NCBI GenBank assembly: GCA_910579435.1
Contig: CAJTVF010000056.1
Location: 1-16,441, forward strand
Direction: 5' to 3'
Source: an uncultured Oscillibacter sp.
GTDB taxonomy: Bacteria; Bacillota; Clostridia; Oscillospirales; Oscillospiraceae
DNA length: 16,441 nt
Position numbers and translations under genes: made by a program. Under the pieces are notes generated by a model. The model worked only from the letters and a program-made list of their open reading frames with translations. It searched no databases and was not told where the DNA came from. Below are positions 13,249-16,441 of the stretch, one piece after another; positions within the stretch are counted from its first letter, which is position 1, and each line of letters starts with the position of its first letter.

Positions 13249-13995
13249 ATGACGACGTTTTCCCTGAAGCTGGCGGCGGTGGCGCTCATGACCCTGGACC
13301 ATATCGGGCTGTACGTTCCGGCGGCTCCGGCGTGTCTGCGCTGGCTGGGCCGGGGGGCCTATCCCCTGTTTCTCTTCTGCATGGTCCAGGGCTATGCCCA
13401 TACCCGGAGCCGGAAGCGATATCTTTTGCGGCTCTATCTGATGAGCCTTTTCATGACGGCTCTGGGCCTGTTCCTGAATACCCGGTTCCTCCCGGAGGGG
13501 GGCTATGGGAACCACAACATTTTCCTGCCCCTGTTTCTGACGGGCCTTTTAATCAGCGCGGTGGAGCTGTACCAGCGGGACCGGAAACGGGGCGGGCTGC
13601 TATTGGGGGCCATTGCCCTGGTCCAGGTTCTTTACGGGCTCCTTCCCACCCTGCTGCCCTTCACCCGGGGCCTGAGCGGGGACGTGCTCACCGGCGTGGT
13701 CCCCAATCTGGCGGTGAACGAATTCGGCTTCGAGTTCATTGCCTTAGGGCTGGCCCTGTATTTCCTCCGGGACCGCCGGGAAGCCCTGGCGGCGGTGTAT
13801 TTGATTTTCTGCGCCTACCAGTTCAGCGCCGAGGCGCTGTACGGCGGGTTCCCCGTCCAGTGGATGATGGTCCTGGCCCTGCCGCTGATGCTCCGGTACA
13901 ACGGGGAGAAGGGCCGGGGCTGGAAATGGTTCTTTTACCTTTATTATCCCGCCCATACCTGCCTGCTGTTCCTGCTGGCCCGGGGCCTGGGATAA
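13249..13995 (+). CDS. TraX-like membrane protein
   Basis: 248 residues with about seven to eight hydrophobic segments. It matches the TraX family layout: an N-terminal helix followed by LMTLDHIGLYV (about 13-23), a short loop, WLGRGAYPLFLFCMVQGYAHTRSRKRY (about 32-58), and the C-terminal FFYLYYPAHTCLLFLL. The founding member acetylates F pilin in E. coli, but chromosomal copies in Clostridia are far from any conjugation gene, as here, and their acceptor is unknown; an acyltransferase acting on a surface molecule is the usual inference. AAGGAG lies about eleven bases before the ATG. It stands alone between a divergent operon and its own terminator; no clear promoter could be picked in 13154-13248. 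Confidence 0.85.
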   Translation: MTTFSLKLAAVALMTLDHIGLYVPAAPACLRWLGRGAYPLFLFCMVQGYAHTRSRKRYLLRLYLMSLFMTALGLFLNTRFLPEGGYGNHNIFLPLFLTGLLISAVELYQRDRKRGGLLLGAIALVQVLYGLLPTLLPFTRGLSGDVLTGVVPNLAVNEFGFEFIALGLALYFLRDRREALAAVYLIFCAYQFSAEALYGGFPVQWMMVLALPLMLRYNGEKGRGWKWFFYLYYPAHTCLLFLLARGLG

Positions 13996-13998
13996 CAT

Positions 13999-14029
13999 AA
14001 AGCGGAGCGGCAACGCCGCTCCGCTTTTT
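13999..14029. terminator. Terminator shared by the TraX-like and lipoprotein genes
   Basis: A perfect 13-bp stem (13999-14011 with 14015-14027), loop AAC. The plus strand continues TTTTTA, a full U-tract. The minus strand exit CTTTATG is weaker but placed to end the convergent lipoprotein gene. Confidence 0.88.
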
Positions 14030-14037
14030 ATGTACGT

Positions 14038-14631
14038 TTATTTCTCCTCGGCGGTAAAGAACACGAAGAAGGTGTCTCCCTCGCTGTCGTCGTCGAAGAG
14101 CTCCAGGTGGGAGATGGAGAAGTCCTTCTCGCCTGCGGGCACGTCGAAGACCAGGTCGCCGGTGCGGGACTCATTCACCGCCAGCTCATACTCGGCGGGA
14201 AGCTGTTCGTCCGACACCACGTCCAAATCGCTGCCGTCCTCCGCCTCGGTAATGGGCCAGGCAAACTCTTCGGTCTCGGAGCTGGCGGTCCACTGGCCCT
14301 GGAAGTCGTCGTCGTACATGGGAAGGCTCTCATTGAAGGTGTTTTTGACGGTCATATTTACCACCAGCACCTTCATGCCCTCCGGAGCGGTATGGCCGTG
14401 GTAGTCGGCGGTGGTGTAGGCGCTGTTTACGGTGAAGTCCATAAAGTAAGAATGTACCAGGTCGCCAATGCGGCCCTCGGCGAAGCCGTCCTCCGCCCGG
14501 ACCTCCCCGTTGCCAGCGCTGCTGGAGCTGCTGGAGTTGCTGGAGCCGCCGCCGGAGCCGGAATCGCCGCCGCAGGCGGCCAGGGTCAGGAGCAGCAGGA
14601 GCGTCATCGTCAAGGAAAGCAGTCGTTTCAT
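14038..14631 (-). CDS. Lipoprotein with a DUF4352-like beta-sandwich domain
   Basis: 197 residues. The signal peptide is basic (MKR) then leucine-rich and ends in the lipobox LAAC with Cys20, so it is lipid-anchored outside the membrane. A Gly/Ser linker covers about 21-42. The rest (about 45-197) is acidic and beta-rich; GMKVLVVNMTVKNTFNESLPMYDDDFQGQW has the strand and N-x-T-x-x-N look of DUF4352/immunoglobulin-like extracellular domains, which in Clostridia are often found on such lipoproteins. No catalytic motif is seen. The ribosome site is only a weak GGGGGAT about nine bases before the ATG. A strong promoter lies at 14731-14759. Function unknown; ligand or metal binding is possible given the many D and E. 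Confidence 0.85.
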   Translation of the reverse strand: MKRLLSLTMTLLLLLTLAACGGDSGSGGGSSNSSSSSSAGNGEVRAEDGFAEGRIGDLVHSYFMDFTVNSAYTTADYHGHTAPEGMKVLVVNMTVKNTFNESLPMYDDDFQGQWTASSETEEFAWPITEAEDGSDLDVVSDEQLPAEYELAVNESRTGDLVFDVPAGEKDFSISHLELFDDDSEGDTFFVFFTAEEK

Positions 14632-14730
14632 TGCAGGATATCCCCCATTCTGAATTCTTGGTTCTCTTTGCCGCGGGGCGGAATTCCGCGCGATTTGCGG
14701 GGGCCTCCACCCCTTGCACGGCCTGTGGAA

Positions 14731-14759
14731 ATCATACTACGAACTCCCTTTCAAGTCAA
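14731..14759 (-). promoter_or_regulatory. Promoter of the lipoprotein gene
   Basis: On the minus strand TTGACT (14759-14754) and TATGAT (14736-14731) are 17 bases apart, one mismatch each to consensus. The leader to the ATG is about 93 bases and includes the palindrome GCGGAATTCCGC (near 14679-14690). Confidence 0.7.
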
Positions 14760-14821
14760 TATCTGTAACATAGAAATCTTCCCCCGCATAGGCTGGAGGG
14801 AGAGGGCGGGGAGGGACGCGT

Positions 14822-15445
14822 ATGGAAAAGACGGTGTATATCTGGGGCGGCCCGGAGCGGTTCGCCAATTACCGGCGCTGGGTGGAGTCCGCCGGGGGCC
14901 GGGCGGTGTTCGGAGACGCCTCCGACGGGCAGGGGAGGAAGTGGGACGCGCTGCTGCTTCCCGGCGGCGGCGATCTGGAGCCCTGGCGCTACGGGCAGGA
15001 GAACACGGCCTCCCGGGGACTGGAGCCGGAGCGGGACGAGGCGGAGCTGCGCCTGCTTCAGGAGTTCACTGCCTTAGGAAAGCCGGTGCTGGGGGTCTGC
15101 CGGGGACTGCAAACCATCAACGTCTTCTTCGGCGGGACCCTGGCCCAGGACGTCCCCGGACACGGCGCCTGGGAGGAAGGGGACCGGCTGCATGGCGTGA
15201 GGACCGCTCCTTCACCTCTGCGGCCCCTCTGGGGGGAGCGGATGACGGTGAACAGCGCCCACCACCAGGCGGCGGACCGGCTGGGAAGCGGCCTCCGGGC
15301 CGTCCAGTGGACGGGGGACGGCGTGGTGGAGGCCCTGTGCCATGAGCGGCTGCCGGTGTGGGCGGTCCAGTGGCATCCGGAGCGCCTGGGGGACCGGTTC
15401 CCGGGACGGCGGCTGATGGGCGCCTTTTTGGAAGGGAGGCGGTAA
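14822..15445 (+). CDS. Class I glutamine-amidotransferase-like hydrolase (peptidase C26 type)
   Basis: 207 residues. It has LLLPGGGDLEPWRYG (about 44-58), the nucleophile elbow VLGVCRGLQTINVFFGG with Cys93, VNSAHHQA (about 143-150) and AVQWHPE with His185 and Glu187, completing the Cys-His-Glu triad. These are the marks of the gamma-glutamyl-gamma-aminobutyrate hydrolase (PuuD) group, which cuts gamma-glutamyl amides. It is shorter than PuuD (about 254 residues) and lacks the usual KPxIGIT opening strand, starting instead MEKTVYIWGG. The true substrate is therefore uncertain; peptidoglycan or polyamine-derived gamma-glutamyl compounds are possible. GGAGGG lies six bases before the ATG. It is divergent from the lipoprotein gene, and I could not pick a clear promoter for it. 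Confidence 0.87.
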   Translation: MEKTVYIWGGPERFANYRRWVESAGGRAVFGDASDGQGRKWDALLLPGGGDLEPWRYGQENTASRGLEPERDEAELRLLQEFTALGKPVLGVCRGLQTINVFFGGTLAQDVPGHGAWEEGDRLHGVRTAPSPLRPLWGERMTVNSAHHQAADRLGSGLRAVQWTGDGVVEALCHERLPVWAVQWHPERLGDRFPGRRLMGAFLEGRR

Positions 15446-15485
15446 AAAATTTTCCGAATTTCGTGGGAAAACCTCCCAAGACCGC

Positions 15486-15514
15486 TTGACAGCCGGAAAC
15501 TTTCGTGGTATGAT
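15486..15514 (+). promoter_or_regulatory. Strong promoter of the tRNA cluster
   Basis: TTGACA (15486-15491), consensus, and TATGAT (15509-15514) are 17 bases apart, with a TGG just before the -10. It lies about 50 bases before tRNA-Gly and begins 40 bases after the preceding stop codon. Confidence 0.8.
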
Positions 15515-15566
15515 ATCCAAGCTGACGATTTCCAGGGAGGGCCGAAACCTTGCGGCCAGGACTTAC

Positions 15567-15641
15567 GCAGGTGTAGCACAATGGTCAGGGCACCAGCCTT
15601 CCAAGCTGGGGATGCGAGTTCGATTCTCGTCACCTGCTCCA
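15567..15641 (+). tRNA. tRNA-Gly (anticodon UCC)
   Basis: Acceptor GCAGGTG pairs with CACCTGC, discriminator T, and CCA is encoded. The anticodon arm CCAGC-CTTCCAA-GCTGG gives UCC, reading GGA/GGG glycine codons. The T arm GCGAG-TTCGATT-CTCGT is normal. Confidence 0.96.
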
Positions 15642-15650
15642 TCCAAATTC

Positions 15651-15727
15651 GCGCCAGTAGCTCAGCCGGATAGAGCAACTGCCTTCTAAGCAGTAGGCCA
15701 GGGGTTCGAGTCCCTTCTGGCGTGCCA
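15651..15727 (+). tRNA. tRNA-Arg (anticodon UCU)
   Basis: Acceptor GCGCCAG pairs with CTGGCGT (first pair G-T), discriminator G, encoded CCA. The anticodon loop CTTCTAA gives UCU for AGA/AGG codons. It starts nine bases after tRNA-Gly ends. Confidence 0.96.
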
Positions 15728-15776
15728 AGCTCTTCCCCGGGCGTTCGTCCAGCGGCTTCCAGACAGTTGATATGTG

Positions 15777-15853
<77 letters not shown>

Positions 15854-15861
15854 CAAGAGCA

Positions 15862-15911
15862 GGGGATCGGGGCTTTTCCCCGGTCCCCGTGCTTATTTCC
15901 GGCACGGGGAC
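15862..15911 (+). other. Competing hairpins reaching into tRNA-Gln
   Basis: GGGGATCGGGG (15862-15872) pairs with CCCCGGTCCCC (15878-15888), 11 bp with one G-T, loop CTTTT. An overlapping arm GTCCCCGTGC (15883-15892) pairs perfectly with GCACGGGGAC (15902-15911), which includes the first six bases of tRNA-Gln. The two pairings exclude each other. Confidence 0.5.
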
Positions 15912-15980
15912 GTAGCCAAGCGGTAAGGCAAGGGACTTTGACTCCCTCATGCGCTGGTTCGAGTCCAGCCGTCCCTGCCA
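15906..15980 (+). tRNA. tRNA-Gln (anticodon UUG)
   Basis: Acceptor GGGGACG pairs with CGTCCCT (first pair G-T), discriminator G, encoded CCA. The anticodon arm AGGGA-CTTTGAC-TCCCT gives UUG for CAA/CAG. The D arm GCCAAGCGGTAAGGC is as usual for glutamine tRNAs. Confidence 0.96.
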
Positions 15981-16294
15981 GCTCAGAAATTTCCCTTACC
16001 GCTGCGTTTCCCGCCCCGAGAGGCGGAAAACTGCGCCGGACGGAAAATTTCTTCGCTCCTTCAAGGGGGGAGCGGGCTCCCCCTTGAGCAACCCCCGCCC
16101 CTGCGGGGGACGGGAGACGAGGGGAGCAGGGCAAAGGTAAGCGCAGCGAAACCGTGCGCGGCGTTCACCCCCCGCAAAAATGGGGGCCCCCGCAAAATCG
16201 ATAGATTTTGTGGGGAGAGGAGGAAGGAATGGAGCGGGCGCAGTCCTCGCCCCGCAGGGCGGGGACGGAGCAGAGCGGAATTTCTTCCGACGAC
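15981..16294. repeat. Hairpin-rich GC spacer inside the tRNA cluster
   Basis: These 314 bases between tRNA-Gln and tRNA-Lys hold no supported gene. Four strong inverted repeats are visible: 16061-16073 with 16076-16087 (12 bp, one bulge); 16092-16098 with 16103-16109 (7 bp, loop CCCT); 16188-16199 with 16204-16215 (12 bp, one G-T, loop GATA); 16250-16255 with 16259-16264 (6 bp, loop AGG). CCCCCGCAAAA occurs twice (16169-16179, 16187-16197), and GGAA...TTTCTTC recurs near both ends (about 16042-16053, 16277-16287). No T-tracts follow. It looks like an intergenic repeat, perhaps a family shared between tRNA loci. Confidence 0.45.
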
Positions 16295-16370
16295 GACCCG
16301 GTAGCTCAGTCGGCAGAGCAACTGCCTTTTAAGCAGTGGGTCCGGGGTTCGAATCCCCGCCGGGTCACCA
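16295..16370 (+). tRNA. tRNA-Lys (anticodon UUU)
   Basis: Acceptor GACCCGG pairs fully with CCGGGTC, discriminator A, encoded CCA. The anticodon arm ACTGC-CTTTTAA-GCAGT gives UUU for AAA/AAG. It is the last tRNA of the cluster. Confidence 0.97.
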
Positions 16371-16373
16371 AGG

Positions 16374-16407
16374 AAAACCCTTGAACCGCAACGGTTTGAG
16401 GGTTTTT
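16374..16407 (+). terminator. Terminator of the tRNA cluster
   Basis: AAAACCCT (16374-16381) and AACCG (16384-16388) pair with CGGTT (16392-16396) and AGGGTTTT (16399-16406) across a 2-base internal loop, with hairpin loop CAA; the run TTTTT ends the structure. It begins four bases after the CCA of tRNA-Lys. Confidence 0.85.
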
Positions 16408-16441
16408 CTGTTGCCATTTTTACCCTGTTGCGCTTCTCGTA

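Overview
The window looks like a chromosomal stretch from a high-GC member of the Clostridia, most likely the Oscillospiraceae (relatives of Flavonifractor, Lawsonibacter or Oscillibacter). The reasons are strong AGGAGG-type ribosome sites, a biotin-dependent sodium-pump decarboxylase operon with a free-standing biotin carrier, C_GCAxxG_C_C and TraX-like proteins, two sodium:amino-acid symporters, and tRNA genes with encoded CCA ends. The assignment rests on gene content read by eye. No rRNA gene, CRISPR array or phage module is visible.

Layout. 1-373: no convincing protein gene; the likely end of an off-window structured RNA, a terminator, nested inverted repeats and a promoter. 374-2850 (+): a probable operon of a cysteine-rich zinc-ribbon-like protein, a cation diffusion facilitator and a small alpha/beta hydrolase. 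2892-6526 (-): oadG, biotin carrier, oadB, oadA, and then a 48-codon AT-rich gene, closed by a perfect bidirectional terminator. 6647-7434 (+): sfsA, divergent from the oad operon. 7479-9171 (-): a lipase-like hydrolase followed by ispE. 9172-9793: no ordinary gene, but a compact plus-strand unit encoding a 27-residue peptide, then a 161-bp MITE-like inverted-repeat element and the near-consensus promoter of the next gene. 9794-11146 (+) and 11273-12604 (-): two convergent NSS-family transporters, the second translationally coupled to a C_GCAxxG_C_C protein. 13249-13995 (+): TraX-like membrane protein. 14038-14631 (-): lipoprotein. 14822-15445 (+): class I glutamine-amidotransferase-like hydrolase. 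15486-16407 (+): tRNA cluster Gly-Arg-His-Gln-Lys with a strong promoter and a terminator.

How the genes fit together. The oad operon should decarboxylate oxaloacetate and export Na+. The two NSS symporters could use that gradient to import amino acids or related compounds, so a sodium-based energy economy is a reasonable reading of the window. ispE and sfsA are housekeeping-type genes. The least explained items are the 27-aa peptide unit (9193-9455), the 48-aa gene appended to the oad operon, the MITE-like element, the palindrome over the promoter at 13120-13153, and the hairpin-rich spacer inside the tRNA cluster.
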